Assembly: GCA_018401275.1 (NCBI GenBank) | Contig: JAGYKW010000002.1 | Coordinates: 1-64,000, forward strand | Source of the DNA: Nitriliruptoraceae bacterium | GTDB taxonomy: Bacteria > Actinomycetota > Nitriliruptoria > Nitriliruptorales > Nitriliruptoraceae | Direction of reading: 5' to 3' | Length of the DNA stretch: 64,000 nt | Shown: one piece after another, positions 37,546 through 46,207 of the stretch | How positions within the stretch are numbered: position 1 is the first letter of the stretch | Layout of the letters: every line of letters begins with the position of its first letter | Notes under the pieces: generated by a model | The model's input: only the letters and a program-made list of their open reading frames with translations | Told to the model about the DNA's origin: nothing | Database searches by the model: none | Made by a program: the position numbers and the translations under genes

Positions 37546-38754
37546 ATGCCAGAGGCCGTCATCGTCGCGACCGCACGTACGCCGATCGGTCGCGCCTTCA
37601 AGGGCGGGATGGTCGATCTGCGTCCGGACGACCTCGTCGCTGACGTCATCGCCGCGGCGCTCGCGAAGGTCCCCGGACTCACGCCGGACCGCATCGAGGA
37701 CCTGCATCTCGGCTGCGGTCTCCCGGGCGGCGAGCACGGGTTCAACATGGCGCGCGTCGTCACGACGCTGCTCGGCTGGGAGACGGTGCCGGGCACGACC
37801 ATCACCCGCTACTGCGCGTCGTCGCTGCAGACGACCCGCATGGCCATGCACGCGATCCGCGCCGGTGAGGGCCACGCGTTCATCTCCGCCGGCGTCGAGA
37901 TGGTGTCGCGCTACGGCAACGGGACGTCGGACGCACCGGAGTCGGCCCGCAACCCGCGCTTCGCCGATGCGATCGCGCGCACGATGACGACGGCGCAGGA
38001 GGGCGGGGACACGTACGTCGCGCCCGACGGGCTGCGCGACATCTACATCCCGATGGGGCTCACCGCGGAGAACGTCGCCCGTGTGACCGGCACGACGCGC
38101 GAGCAGATGGACGACTTCGCGTTCGCCTCGCAGCAGCGCTACGCCGCGGCCGCCGCGGACGGCTTCTGGTCGCGTGACGTGATGCCCATCACGCTGGCCG
38201 ACGGGACGGTGCTCGACCGTGACGAGTCGCCCAGGCTCGCCGACCGCGACAAGATGGCGACCCTGCAGCCGGTGTTCCGCCCCGACGGGCTCATCACGGC
38301 CGGCAACGCCTGCCCGCTCAACGACGGCGCGGCCGCGGTCGTCATCGTCAGCGACGTGCTCGCCGAGGAGCTCGGACTGACCCCGCTCGCACGCGTCGTG
38401 TCGACCGGCGTGTCGGCGCTGAACCCGGAGCTCATGGGGCTCGGCCCGGTCGAGGCCTCGAAGCGCGCGCTCGCGAGCGCCGGCCTGACGATCGACGACA
38501 TGGACATCGTCGAGATCAACGAGGCCTTCGCCGCGCAGGTGCTGCCCTCCGCGGCACAGCTGGGCATCGATCCTGAGCGGCTCAACCCGTTCGGTGGGGC
38601 GATCGCGGTCGGGCATCCGTTCGGGATGACCGGGGCGCGCATCACCTCCACGCTGATCAACGGGCTGGCGGAGCGCGACGGCCGCTACGGCCTCGAGACG
38701 ATGTGCGTCGGCGGCGGCCAGGGCATGGCGATGGTCCTCGAGCGCCTCACCTGA
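37546..38754 (+). CDS. Thiolase (acetyl-CoA C-acyltransferase)
   Basis: A 402-residue thiolase. The nucleophile lies in TRYCASSLQ (Cys about 90). GGAIAVGHPFGMTGAR provides the catalytic His, and ETMCVGGGQGMAMVLE the second Cys. It either cleaves 3-ketoacyl-CoA in fatty-acid oxidation or condenses acetyl-CoA; the two cannot be told apart here. CASS instead of the common CSSG is a mild variation. The start has CCAGGAGGTCAGGG upstream. Confidence 0.93.
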   Translation: MPEAVIVATARTPIGRAFKGGMVDLRPDDLVADVIAAALAKVPGLTPDRIEDLHLGCGLPGGEHGFNMARVVTTLLGWETVPGTTITRYCASSLQTTRMAMHAIRAGEGHAFISAGVEMVSRYGNGTSDAPESARNPRFADAIARTMTTAQEGGDTYVAPDGLRDIYIPMGLTAENVARVTGTTREQMDDFAFASQQRYAAAAADGFWSRDVMPITLADGTVLDRDESPRLADRDKMATLQPVFRPDGLITAGNACPLNDGAAAVVIVSDVLAEELGLTPLARVVSTGVSALNPELMGLGPVEASKRALASAGLTIDDMDIVEINEAFAAQVLPSAAQLGIDPERLNPFGGAIAVGHPFGMTGARITSTLINGLAERDGRYGLETMCVGGGQGMAMVLERLT

Positions 38755-38800
38755 GTCGCTGCGGCTCCCACCGTCGCGGGTCCGGGCCGCTGCTCGCCGG

Positions 38801-39265
38801 TCACAGCAGGCGGATGGCCTTGACCCGCACGTCGAGCGACACGCCCGACGGCGTCGCGAACGCTCGGGTCTCGCCCTCGGTGGCGCCGAGCACGGCCTGA
38901 CCCATCGGCGACTCGGCCGACAGGACGTCGAGCTCGGGGTGGCGGTCCTCGCGGCTGCCGACGAGGTAGGTCTCCTCGTCGCCGTCCACGTCGAGCACGA
39001 CGATGACCCCGGGAGCGACGGCCGCGGCCGATTCCTGCACGCCGATGACGGCCTGCTCGAGCAGCGCCTCGATCTGCCGGATGCGGGCCTCCATGCGCCC
39101 CTGCTCGTCCTTCGCCGCGTGGTACTCGGCGTTCTCACGCAGGTCGCCGTGGGCGCGCGCGACCTCGATCTCCGCAGAGATCTGGGGTCGGCCGTTGGTC
39201 TTCAGGTCCTCGAGCTCGGCGTTGAGCCGGTCGTAGGCCTGTTGGCTGAGGAAGGTCTCGGCCAT
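38801..39265 (-). CDS. greA: Transcription elongation factor GreA
   Basis: A 154-residue protein. The N-terminal coiled coil carries the acidic tip region RAHGDLRENAEYHAAKDEQG, which reaches into the RNA polymerase channel to stimulate transcript cleavage. The C-terminal FKBP-like domain includes SAESPMGQAVLGATEGE. This size and motif set are normal for GreA. I chose the ATG at 39265, nine bases after GAGGTG. A GTG four codons upstream is possible. Confidence 0.93.
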   Translation of the reverse strand: MAETFLSQQAYDRLNAELEDLKTNGRPQISAEIEVARAHGDLRENAEYHAAKDEQGRMEARIRQIEALLEQAVIGVQESAAAVAPGVIVVLDVDGDEETYLVGSREDRHPELDVLSAESPMGQAVLGATEGETRAFATPSGVSLDVRVKAIRLL

Positions 39266-39471
39266 GACGATGTTCACCTCGATGCTGTGGTCGGTCGCTT
39301 CGGCACCACGGTCGCAGGCCCGGTCCCCTTCCGGGTGGCTGCTGGCCGGGGCACTACGGGAGGAGCTCTTGGGTGCCGTTGCGATGGATGCGGAGCGGAC
39401 AGCGCTCCTGCGGGGTCCCTGCTGTGCTGAGGGTGCCGTGCGAGTGCACGGGGGACCGGCCGCTCAGGGAG

Positions 39472-39477
39472 AGCGTA
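39472..39477 (-). promoter_or_regulatory. -10 element TACGCT for greA
   Basis: The minus-strand hexamer lies 206 bases upstream of the greA ATG, so a leader of about 200 bases would result. The uppS-type gene has its own promoter 26 bases away on the plus strand. Confidence 0.3.
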
Positions 39478-39503
39478 CCAACGGCCGACCTCGCCGGCGC
39501 GAC

Positions 39504-39509
39504 TAGCCT
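39504..39509 (+). promoter_or_regulatory. -10 element TAGCCT for a leaderless mRNA (prenyltransferase)
   Basis: Only six bases separate the hexamer from the ATG at 39516. Transcription would start at or next to the start codon, and no ribosome site is present. This is the leaderless arrangement common in actinobacteria. Confidence 0.55.
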
Positions 39510-39515
39510 TGCGTC

Positions 39516-40322
39516 ATGTCGGTCATCTCCACGCTGAAGCGCTCCCTGAAGCCGCAGGAGCTCGTCTACCGCTTCTACGAGCGTGGGCTTGCACGCGAGG
39601 TCGAGGCCGGGGAGCTCCCGCAGCACGTCGGGGTCATCCTTGACGGGAACCGCCGCTACGCGGCCGCGCGCGGACTCGCGGACGCGAGGTCGGGCCACGA
39701 GGCTGGGGCGGCGAACATCGACCGGTTCCTCGACTGGTGCGTCGACCTCGAGATCCCCTACGTGACGCTGTGGCTGCTCTCGACCGACAACCTCGCACGC
39801 GATGACGCCGAGCTCGACGACCTGCTCCGCATCATCGGGGAGACGGTCGAGCGCATCGGGACACGCCGGGGTGCCCGCGACCGGGTCCGCATCACCACCG
39901 TCGGTGCGCTCGACCTGCTGCCCGAAGCGGTGCGCCTGCGGCTGAAGCGGGCTGAGGCGGCGACCGCGCACCACGACCGCATGCGCGTCCAGGTCGCCGT
40001 GGGGTACGGCGGACGCCAGGAGATCACCGATGCGCTGCGCAGCCTCCTGCGCGACCGTGCGGCCCACGGGCACACGCTCGAGGACGTCGCCGCGTCGCTC
40101 GCACCCGAGGACATCGGGAGCCACCTCTACACGACGGGCCTGCCCGACCCCGACCTCATCATCCGCACGTCGGGCGAGCTGCGCCTCTCCGGGTTCCTGA
40201 TGTGGCAGTCCGCCCACGCCGAGTACCACTTCTGCGACGCGTACTGGCCCGAGTTCAGGCGCATCGACTTCCTCCGCGCCCTGCGCGACTACCAGCGACG
40301 CACGCGACGCTTCGGTCGCTGA
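39516..40322 (+). CDS. uppS: Cis-prenyltransferase (short-chain Z-prenyl diphosphate synthase type)
   Basis: A 268-residue UppS-family enzyme. The active-site segment is GVILDGNRRYAAARG (Asp about 43), followed by TLWLLSTDNLARD, PDLIIRTSGELRLSGFLMWQ and AEYHFCDAYWPEFRRIDF. It adds isoprene units in cis. The N-terminal region (LVYRFYERGLAREVEAGELPQHV) resembles the actinobacterial Z-farnesyl diphosphate synthase branch (Rv1086-like), so the product may be short rather than C55; this is an inference. The transcript looks leaderless. Confidence 0.88.
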   Translation: MSVISTLKRSLKPQELVYRFYERGLAREVEAGELPQHVGVILDGNRRYAAARGLADARSGHEAGAANIDRFLDWCVDLEIPYVTLWLLSTDNLARDDAELDDLLRIIGETVERIGTRRGARDRVRITTVGALDLLPEAVRLRLKRAEAATAHHDRMRVQVAVGYGGRQEITDALRSLLRDRAAHGHTLEDVAASLAPEDIGSHLYTTGLPDPDLIIRTSGELRLSGFLMWQSAHAEYHFCDAYWPEFRRIDFLRALRDYQRRTRRFGR

Positions 40323-40365
40323 CGCCGGTCCACGACCTGACCCCTTCACCGACCCGGGCCTTCGC

Positions 40366-40371
40366 TAGCCT
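40366..40371 (+). promoter_or_regulatory. -10 element TAGCCT ahead of glpX
   Basis: The hexamer lies 78 bases upstream of the glpX ATG. A CTGACC upstream is too far for an ideal -35. Confidence 0.4.
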
Positions 40372-40449
40372 GAGCCCGCGATCCAGACGCGGTCGTACGC
40401 GGTCCGGACGACAGGGACCGGGTGAGCGTCCGAGCGGTGGGGGACCAGC

Positions 40450-41445
40450 ATGGCTGACAGGAGCGAACGCCCGGACCGCAACCTCGCGATCGAGATCGTG
40501 CGCGTCACCGAGGCCGCTGCGATGGCAGCGGCACGCTGGCAGGGCCGCGGCGAGAAGGAGTCCGGCGACCAGGCCGCTGTCGACGCGATGCGCCAGGTCC
40601 TCGACACCGTCGTGATGGACGGCACCATCATCATCGGCGAGGGCGAGAAGGACGAGGCCCCGATGCTGTTCAACGGCGAGCGGGTCGGCACCGGCGAGCC
40701 GCCGAAGGTCGACCTCGCGGTGGATCCGGTCGACGGGACACGGCTGCTCGCGGAAGGGCGTCCCGGCGCGATCGCCGTGCTCGCCGCCGCTCCTGCAGGC
40801 GCGCTGTTCGATCCCGGGCCCTGCGTCTACATGGAGAAGCTCGTTGTCGGCGCGGCGGCGGCTGACGTCGTCGATCTGGACCGCCCGATCGCCGAGAACC
40901 TCGCTGCGGTCGCACGTGCCCTCGGACGCGACGTGACCGACATCACCGTCATGATGCTCGACCGCGACCGGCACGAGGAGGCGAAGGCAGCGATCCGGCG
41001 CGTCGGTGCGCGGCTGCAGCTGATCCCCGACGGCGACGTTGCTGGAGCGATCCTCGCCGCCTGGGACGAGCGACCGCAGGTAGATGTCCTCTACGGCATC
41101 GGCGGCACGCCGGAGGGCGTCACCTCTGCGTGCGCGGTGAAGGCGCTCGACGGGCAGATCCTGGGACGTCTGTGGGCGCGCAGCGACGCCGAGGCCGCGC
41201 AGGCCCGTGAGGCCGGGTTCGACCTGGACAAGGTCCTCACCGTCGACGACCTCGTGACGTCCGAGGACTCCTTCTTCGCATGCACCGGCATCACGAACAG
41301 CCAGCTGCTCAAGGGCGTGATGTTCGACGGCATCGGTGCGGTCACCGAGTCGCTCGTCATGCGTTCGAAGTCCGGGACGGTGCGCACCATCGAGGCGCGC
41401 CATCGACTGAAGAAGCTGCGCGAGTACGCCGCCGTCGACTACTGA
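40450..41445 (+). CDS. glpX: Class II fructose-1,6-bisphosphatase
   Basis: A 331-residue GlpX-type phosphatase for gluconeogenesis. Metal-site motifs are [14 protein letters not shown] and [34 protein letters not shown] follows. The C-terminus [18 protein letters not shown] is typical. Its length fits the family. The ATG follows a GGGGGACCAGC. It shares the plus strand with nth, eight bases further on. Confidence 0.93.
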   Translation: MADRSERPDRNLAIEIVRVTEAAAMAAARWQGRGEKESGDQAAVDAMRQVLDTVVMDGTIIIGEGEKDEAPMLFNGERVGTGEPPKVDLAVDPVDGTRLLAEGRPGAIAVLAAAPAGALFDPGPCVYMEKLVVGAAAADVVDLDRPIAENLAAVARALGRDVTDITVMMLDRDRHEEAKAAIRRVGARLQLIPDGDVAGAILAAWDERPQVDVLYGIGGTPEGVTSACAVKALDGQILGRLWARSDAEAAQAREAGFDLDKVLTVDDLVTSEDSFFACTGITNSQLLKGVMFDGIGAVTESLVMRSKSGTVRTIEARHRLKKLREYAAVDY

Positions 41446-41452
41446 TCCGCGC

Positions 41453-42157
41453 ATGAGCGGGACGAACGAGCGCGACGCTCCCTCGGCGACGGTCGGGCGT
41501 GACACGCGTCGCGCGGTCCGTGCCCCGCTCATCCTCGAGCGCCTCGCTCGGGCGATCCCGGGCGCACGCATCGCGCTCGAGTACACGACGACCTGGCAGC
41601 TGCTGGCCGCGACGTTGCTCAGCGCCCAGTCGACCGACGAGCGCGTGAACATCGTGACGCGTGGACTCTTCGCGCGCTTCCCCGATCCGGTCTCGACGGC
41701 TGGTGCCACGCAGGAGGAGGTCGAGGGGCTGATCGGGGAGCTCGGACTGTTCCGCAACAAGGCCCGGAACCTGCGCGCGACCGCGGCCATCCTCGTCGAG
41801 CAGCACGGCGGCGAGGTGCCCGCGGACATGGCCGCGCTCATCGCCCTGCCGGGCGTCGCACGCAAGACCGCGAACGTCGTGCTCGCGAACGGTTTCGGGA
41901 TCCATGAGGGGATCGCCGTCGACACGCACGTCGGCCGCCTCGCGCGACGGCTCGCGCTCAGCCGGGCCCAGGATCCGGTCGGCGTCGAGCGCGATCTGAT
42001 GGCGCTCTACCCGCGTGAGCGGTGGCTCGCCGTGTCCGACCTGCTCATCCACCACGGCCGTGGCGCATGCGACGCGCGCGCGCGGCAGTGCGACGCCTGC
42101 CCCATCGAGGACCTGTGCCCCTCGTCGTGGGTCGCGGGGCGTGACGATCGCCGCTGA
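41453..42157 (+). CDS. nth: Endonuclease III (DNA glycosylase/AP lyase)
   Basis: A 234-residue base-excision repair enzyme for oxidised pyrimidines. The helix-hairpin-helix is LPGVARKTANVV, with the catalytic Lys. VDTHVGRLA carries the catalytic Asp. The 4Fe-4S cluster pattern Cys-x6-Cys-x2-Cys-x5-Cys is complete near the C-terminus (from CDARARQC to CPIEDLC). The early part LLSAQSTDERVN is also standard. An N-terminal extension of about 20 residues precedes the core. Confidence 0.94.
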   Translation: MSGTNERDAPSATVGRDTRRAVRAPLILERLARAIPGARIALEYTTTWQLLAATLLSAQSTDERVNIVTRGLFARFPDPVSTAGATQEEVEGLIGELGLFRNKARNLRATAAILVEQHGGEVPADMAALIALPGVARKTANVVLANGFGIHEGIAVDTHVGRLARRLALSRAQDPVGVERDLMALYPRERWLAVSDLLIHHGRGACDARARQCDACPIEDLCPSSWVAGRDDRR

Positions 42158-42181
42158 GCGAGCGTCCGGGGTGAGGGACGC

Positions 42182-43015
42182 TCAGAGCGCCCGACGCCGG
42201 GCGCGCAGGCGCGCCCAGCCCCACGACAGGAACGCGAGCAGTCCGGCGGCGAGCGCAGCGACGACGAGCGGCACGTTCAGCGGCTCGTCGACGGCGGTCG
42301 ACGGCGCGAGGACCTCGAGCGCACGCGCACGCACGGTGATCCCGCCGCCGTCGGCCGGGTCGGTGCGCAGCAGCAGGCCCTCGATGCGCACGACGTCCCC
42401 GCGGCGCCCGTGCCGGCCCGGAGCGCCGAGCCCCTCGTGCAGGCCGTCGGGCAGCCAGACGGTGAGGCCCGAGCTGAACCCGAGCGGCTCGCGGTGGGCG
42501 CCGAACGGTCCGAGCTCGAGCGCGTACGCATCATCGTTCACCTGGACCCATGCGCCGCCGTCACGCCGCAGCACGTCGCCGACGACCTCGCCGACGTACA
42601 CGACGTCGCGACCGGCGAGCAGACGCGGGCAGGCGGACACGATCGCGGACGTGATGCGACCCTCCGGGCGCAGCACGCGGCGGACGTCATCGACGCTGGC
42701 ACGCTCGTCCGACCGCGTGCACCGGACCGGTTCGTCGAGCAGCGGCTGCGGCAGGTCCGCGACGGCCTCGGTCGACGAGGGCAGGCTCGGTGCCGAGCGA
42801 TCGAGCACGCTCGTGAGTGCGAGCAGGATCCCGAGCAGGCCGGCGACGCCGAGCAGCGGCCAGCGGACCCTGCGCCGGTCCTGCACGCGCGTGCGCTCGG
42901 TCCCCGAGGTGCCGGTGCGTCCAGCGGCCCGGTCGCTGCGCCGATGGCTGGTCTGCACGCCGTCCTGCGCGCCGTCCGGCACGCCGTCTCGCTCGTCGCT
43001 GTGCTCGACGCTCAT
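42182..43015 (-). CDS. Membrane protein with OB-fold-like exported domain (unknown), trk operon
   Basis: A 277-residue protein: a charged, Gly/Asp/Arg-rich cytoplasmic N-terminus (about 50 residues), a membrane helix (about 53-71), a large exported domain, then a second helix near 247-268 and a basic tail. The exported domain has the strand pattern VVYVGEVVGDVLRRDGGAW and GDVVRIEGLLLR, which resembles an OB fold of the nucleic-acid/cofactor-binding type; this is a visual impression. The ATG overlaps the trkH stop (ATGA), so it is translated with the potassium channel. No function known. Confidence 0.68.
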   Translation of the reverse strand: MSVEHSDERDGVPDGAQDGVQTSHRRSDRAAGRTGTSGTERTRVQDRRRVRWPLLGVAGLLGILLALTSVLDRSAPSLPSSTEAVADLPQPLLDEPVRCTRSDERASVDDVRRVLRPEGRITSAIVSACPRLLAGRDVVYVGEVVGDVLRRDGGAWVQVNDDAYALELGPFGAHREPLGFSSGLTVWLPDGLHEGLGAPGRHGRRGDVVRIEGLLLRTDPADGGGITVRARALEVLAPSTAVDEPLNVPLVVAALAAGLLAFLSWGWARLRARRRAL

Positions 43016-44547
43016 CGTGACACCCGACCGAGCACGCGGCTGCCACGCCGGAACGAGAGCAGGTAGCCGAACAGCACGAGCACGGCGACGAACTCGAGAC
43101 GGCCGAGGATCATCTGCACGATGTAGACGGCCTGCAGGGTCGGGGACATCGCGGGCTCGACGACGCCGATGGAGATACCGATGTTCGCGCCGATCGACAC
43201 GCCCTCGAACAGGGCCTCGGTGAGGTCGACGTCGCTCGTGATCAGCGCCGTCATCGTGCCGAGCAGGAACGAGAGCACGAACAGCAGCAGCACGGTCGTC
43301 GCGGCACGTGCCGTCTCGGGCCGGAGGATGCGCCGCCGCCCGACGTGGTAGGAGGTCACGACGACCGCGGACTCCGGCAGCAGGAAGCGGCGGATGTCGT
43401 GGACGACGCCCTTGAACGCGAGGGCGACGCGCAGCGCCTTGACCCCGCCGGCGGTCGACGACGCCATGCCTCCGATCGCCATCGCGCCGACGATGGCGGC
43501 GGGCGCGAGCACGCCCCAGTCCGTGAGGTAGGTCTCGCCACTGTTGACCTGGTGTCCGGTCGAGCTGACGGCGGACAGGAGCGTGAACAGTCCCTTGCGC
43601 ACGAGCGCGGCGAGATCGCCGTAGGTGCCCTCGCGGACGAGTCCGAGGCTGAGGAGCACGAGCAGTCCGGTGCCGGTGAGCGCGAGCGTGCGCGTCTCGA
43701 GATGGTCGACGAACTCGCGCAGGTCCCGTGACCACAGCGCGTGGTGCAGCGCGAAGGAGAGCATGCCGGCGAACATCAGGAGCATCACGAACAGCTCGAC
43801 CCAGGCCGAGTGGTAGTAGGCCATCGAGGCCTGCATCAGCGAGAAGCCACCCGTCGAGAACGAGGAGGCGAACAGCGCGACCGCGTGCTCGAGCGCACGG
43901 AGCGGCGCGAACCCTGCGTTGAGCAGCGCCGGCACGAGCGCGACGAGGCTCGCGACCAGGAAGGCCGCGGTGACGCGTGCGATGAAGCGCGACGTGCGGA
44001 GCACGTTGGGGAGGATGCGTTCGTCTCGGGCCTCGGACACGTACAGCGTCCCGACCCGTGACCCTCCGGCGCTGAACAGCGCGAGGATCACGATGATGAT
44101 CCCGAGCCCACCGGCGAGCTGCAGCAGGTGGCGGTACAGGCCCATCGACGTCTCGAGATGGTCGAGATCATGGATGACGGACATGCCGGTCGTCGTGAGT
44201 GCGCTCGTCGCCTCGAAGTACGCGCCGAGCGCGCTGGTGAAGCGGCCGGAGACGTGCATCGGGATCGCCGCGAACGCCGAACCGACGATCCACGCGAGCG
44301 CCACGATGACCATGCCGTGCGCCCAGCTGAGTGTGCGACGGGTCTCGAGGTGCGCGTCGGCGAGCCAGCGCACGCTCAGGCTGATCCCTGCCCCGAGGCC
44401 CAGTGCCGCCGCCGCATTCCACTCGCCGAGCGCGAGCGCGACCGGCACCGGCGCCAGCATGACGACACCCAGGCCACCGAGCACCTTCCCGAGGTAGAAC
44501 CCGATGATGCGCAGGTCATCGACGTCGGGCCGCAGCACGGAGCTCAT
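43012..44547 (-). CDS. trkH: Potassium uptake protein TrkH (channel subunit)
   Basis: A 511-residue membrane protein with the four pore repeats of the SKT family. The selectivity-filter segments are visible in order: LTTTGMS, SFSTGGFS, SSTGHQVNSG and SIGANIGISIG. Each carries the central Gly that coordinates K+. It forms a K+ channel gated by the TrkA ring encoded just upstream. The ATG overlaps the stop of the 50-codon ORF, and its own stop overlaps the OB-like gene. Confidence 0.92.
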   Translation of the reverse strand: MSSVLRPDVDDLRIIGFYLGKVLGGLGVVMLAPVPVALALGEWNAAAALGLGAGISLSVRWLADAHLETRRTLSWAHGMVIVALAWIVGSAFAAIPMHVSGRFTSALGAYFEATSALTTTGMSVIHDLDHLETSMGLYRHLLQLAGGLGIIIVILALFSAGGSRVGTLYVSEARDERILPNVLRTSRFIARVTAAFLVASLVALVPALLNAGFAPLRALEHAVALFASSFSTGGFSLMQASMAYYHSAWVELFVMLLMFAGMLSFALHHALWSRDLREFVDHLETRTLALTGTGLLVLLSLGLVREGTYGDLAALVRKGLFTLLSAVSSTGHQVNSGETYLTDWGVLAPAAIVGAMAIGGMASSTAGGVKALRVALAFKGVVHDIRRFLLPESAVVVTSYHVGRRRILRPETARAATTVLLLFVLSFLLGTMTALITSDVDLTEALFEGVSIGANIGISIGVVEPAMSPTLQAVYIVQMILGRLEFVAVLVLFGYLLSFRRGSRVLGRVSR

Positions 44548-44696
44548 CGCGCACCACCGATCACGTCACCGGCGAGCAGCAGGACCAGGCCCATCACGAG
44601 GACCGAGCCGGCCAGCGTGATGAGGCCCAGGCCGACGACGGTCGCGACACCCCGGACGTCGGCGCGCCACGAGAACCGGCGCCGACCGAGCACCAT
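44544..44696 (-). CDS. 50-residue single-helix membrane protein between trkA and trkH (candidate small gene)
   Basis: The ATG at 44696 shares a base with the trkA stop (TGATG) and its TGA shares four bases with the trkH start (ATGA), so the ORF fills the gap exactly. It encodes a short basic N-terminus (VLGRRRFSWRADVRG), one long hydrophobic segment (about residues 18-43) and the tail DVIGGAR. By the positive-inside rule the N-terminus is cytoplasmic. Too short for most gene finders. The perfect coupling on both sides argues for a translated gene, perhaps a small Trk subunit comparable in position to KdpF; that role is inference. Confidence 0.72.
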   Translation of the reverse strand: MVLGRRRFSWRADVRGVATVVGLGLITLAGSVLVMGLVLLLAGDVIGGAR

Positions 44697-45358
44697 CAGC
44701 GCACCCCGAGCAGGGCTGCGGTGAGCGCATCGCCGGAGTCCGATCCGGTCAGCGCGATGATCTCGTCCCCTGGCACGATCTGCGTCCCACCGCGCGGGAT
44801 GATCGTCTCATCACCGCGGAACACGGCGACGATGACGACGTCGTCAGGCAGGGGGATCGTGTCGAGGCGGCGCGCGGGTGGTGCCTGTGGACCGTCGGGG
44901 ATGCGGATCTCGACGATGCTCGCGCGACCGCCTCGCAGCGACGTGAGATGGATGAGTTCGCCGACGGAGAACTCGTTCTCGATCAGCTCGGAGATCAGGC
45001 GGGTCGAGGACACGGCCTCGATGCCGAGGACCTGGAAGATCTCCACGTTCTTCGGATCGTTCACCCGGCTGATGACACGCTTCGTCTCGAACTCGATGCG
45101 TGCGAGCTGGCAGGCCACGAGGTTGAGGTCGTCCTCGTGGGTCGTCGCGACGAACACGTCAGCACGCTCGGTGTGGGCCTGCTCGAGGTAGCGCAGGTCC
45201 GCCGCATCGCCCTCGATGACGAGCACCCCGGTCTCGGCGACGAGCGACTCGACGCGGCCGCCCTGGAGCTCGATGACGGTCACCTCGTGCCCCTTGTTCA
45301 CGAGGTCGCGCGCGACGTAGCGACCGATCCGTCCCCCACCGACGATCACGACGTACAT
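44696..45358 (-). CDS. trkA: TrkA family potassium-channel regulator (second copy)
   Basis: A 220-residue RCK protein. The Rossmann NAD-binding motif is YVVIVGGGRIGRYVARDL, then VIEGDAADLRYLEQA and ATTHEDDLNLVACQLA. A C-terminal RCK_C domain (about residues 140-218) follows. Such rings gate TrkH in response to ATP/ADP, NAD or c-di-AMP. The ATG at 45358 starts one base after the stop of the first TrkA. Confidence 0.9.
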   Translation of the reverse strand: MYVVIVGGGRIGRYVARDLVNKGHEVTVIELQGGRVESLVAETGVLVIEGDAADLRYLEQAHTERADVFVATTHEDDLNLVACQLARIEFETKRVISRVNDPKNVEIFQVLGIEAVSSTRLISELIENEFSVGELIHLTSLRGGRASIVEIRIPDGPQAPPARRLDTIPLPDDVVIVAVFRGDETIIPRGGTQIVPGDEIIALTGSDSGDALTAALLGVR

Positions 45359-45359
45359 G

Positions 45360-46100
45360 TCATGCCTTCCCATACTCAGAGTCGCGCTCCGAGCCGTGCT
45401 CGGGGCCGGCATCCGGCGTACCGTCATCGTCGCCGAGGACGTCCTCACGTTCGAGGTCGTGGACGAGGTGCGCGAGTCCGCGCGCGCTCGCTGGTCCGAC
45501 GGCGGCGGTCACGATGTCGCCGCGCTGCAGCACCTCGCGCTCGTCGGGGATGCGGACCCGTCCGCTGCGCTGGAGGGCGGTGATGCGGACCGGGCCGTAC
45601 GACTCGAACTCGGCGACGCTCAGGCCGTGCCCACCGCTGTCGACCTCGAGGTCGACGACGGACACGTCCTCATCGGGGAACATCACGTGCAGCGGCAGTG
45701 CGCCGCGGAACTCGTTGAGGAACAGCTTCGCGATCGCGCCGGTCGATGACACGTACTGCACGCCGAGTCGGCGGTAGACGTCGGCGTTGTCGGGGTTGAA
45801 GAGCCGAGCGACGCTGCGACGCACGCCGTAGAGGTGGGTCGCGATCTCGACGGCCATCAGGTTGGTGTTGTCGGAGCGGGTGACGGCGATGAAGCCGTCA
45901 GCGTCGGCGATCCCGGCCTGCTCGAGGACGTCACGGTCGGTGACGCTCCCGACGACCGTCTCGCCGTTGAACGTGGTCCCGAGCCGGTCGAAGGCGCGCG
46001 GGTCGTTGTCGACGACGACCACGTCATCATCACGGTCGGCCGACAACTGCTCGGCGATCGCGGAGCCGACGAATCCGCAGCCCCCGACGATGATCAGCAT
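45360..46100 (-). CDS. trkA: TrkA family potassium-channel regulator (first copy)
   Basis: A 246-residue paralogue of the next gene. The Rossmann motif is LIIVGGCGFVGSAIAEQL, then SDNTNLMAVEIATHL and an RCK_C domain. An extra acidic tail of about 30 residues ends in SERDSEYGKA. Tandem trkA genes are frequent in actinobacteria (ceoB/ceoC type), where two RCK proteins form one gating ring. It heads the trk operon and diverges from ispH. Confidence 0.9.
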   Translation of the reverse strand: MLIIVGGCGFVGSAIAEQLSADRDDDVVVVDNDPRAFDRLGTTFNGETVVGSVTDRDVLEQAGIADADGFIAVTRSDNTNLMAVEIATHLYGVRRSVARLFNPDNADVYRRLGVQYVSSTGAIAKLFLNEFRGALPLHVMFPDEDVSVVDLEVDSGGHGLSVAEFESYGPVRITALQRSGRVRIPDEREVLQRGDIVTAAVGPASARGLAHLVHDLEREDVLGDDDGTPDAGPEHGSERDSEYGKA

Positions 46101-46195
46101 GCTGTCCCTCCGTAGGGCAGGGCGATGTGGGTAGGGACGCCTGCGGGACCTCGACAGTCTGCCACAGTGCGGGTCGGATGCGCGGAGGTCATCGG

Positions 46196-46201
46196 TACCC
46201 T
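46196..46201 (+). promoter_or_regulatory. -10 element TACCCT for a leaderless mRNA (ispH)
   Basis: Six bases separate the hexamer from the ispH ATG at 46208. There is no Shine-Dalgarno sequence, consistent with leaderless translation. Confidence 0.55.
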
Positions 46202-46207
46202 CGTCGC

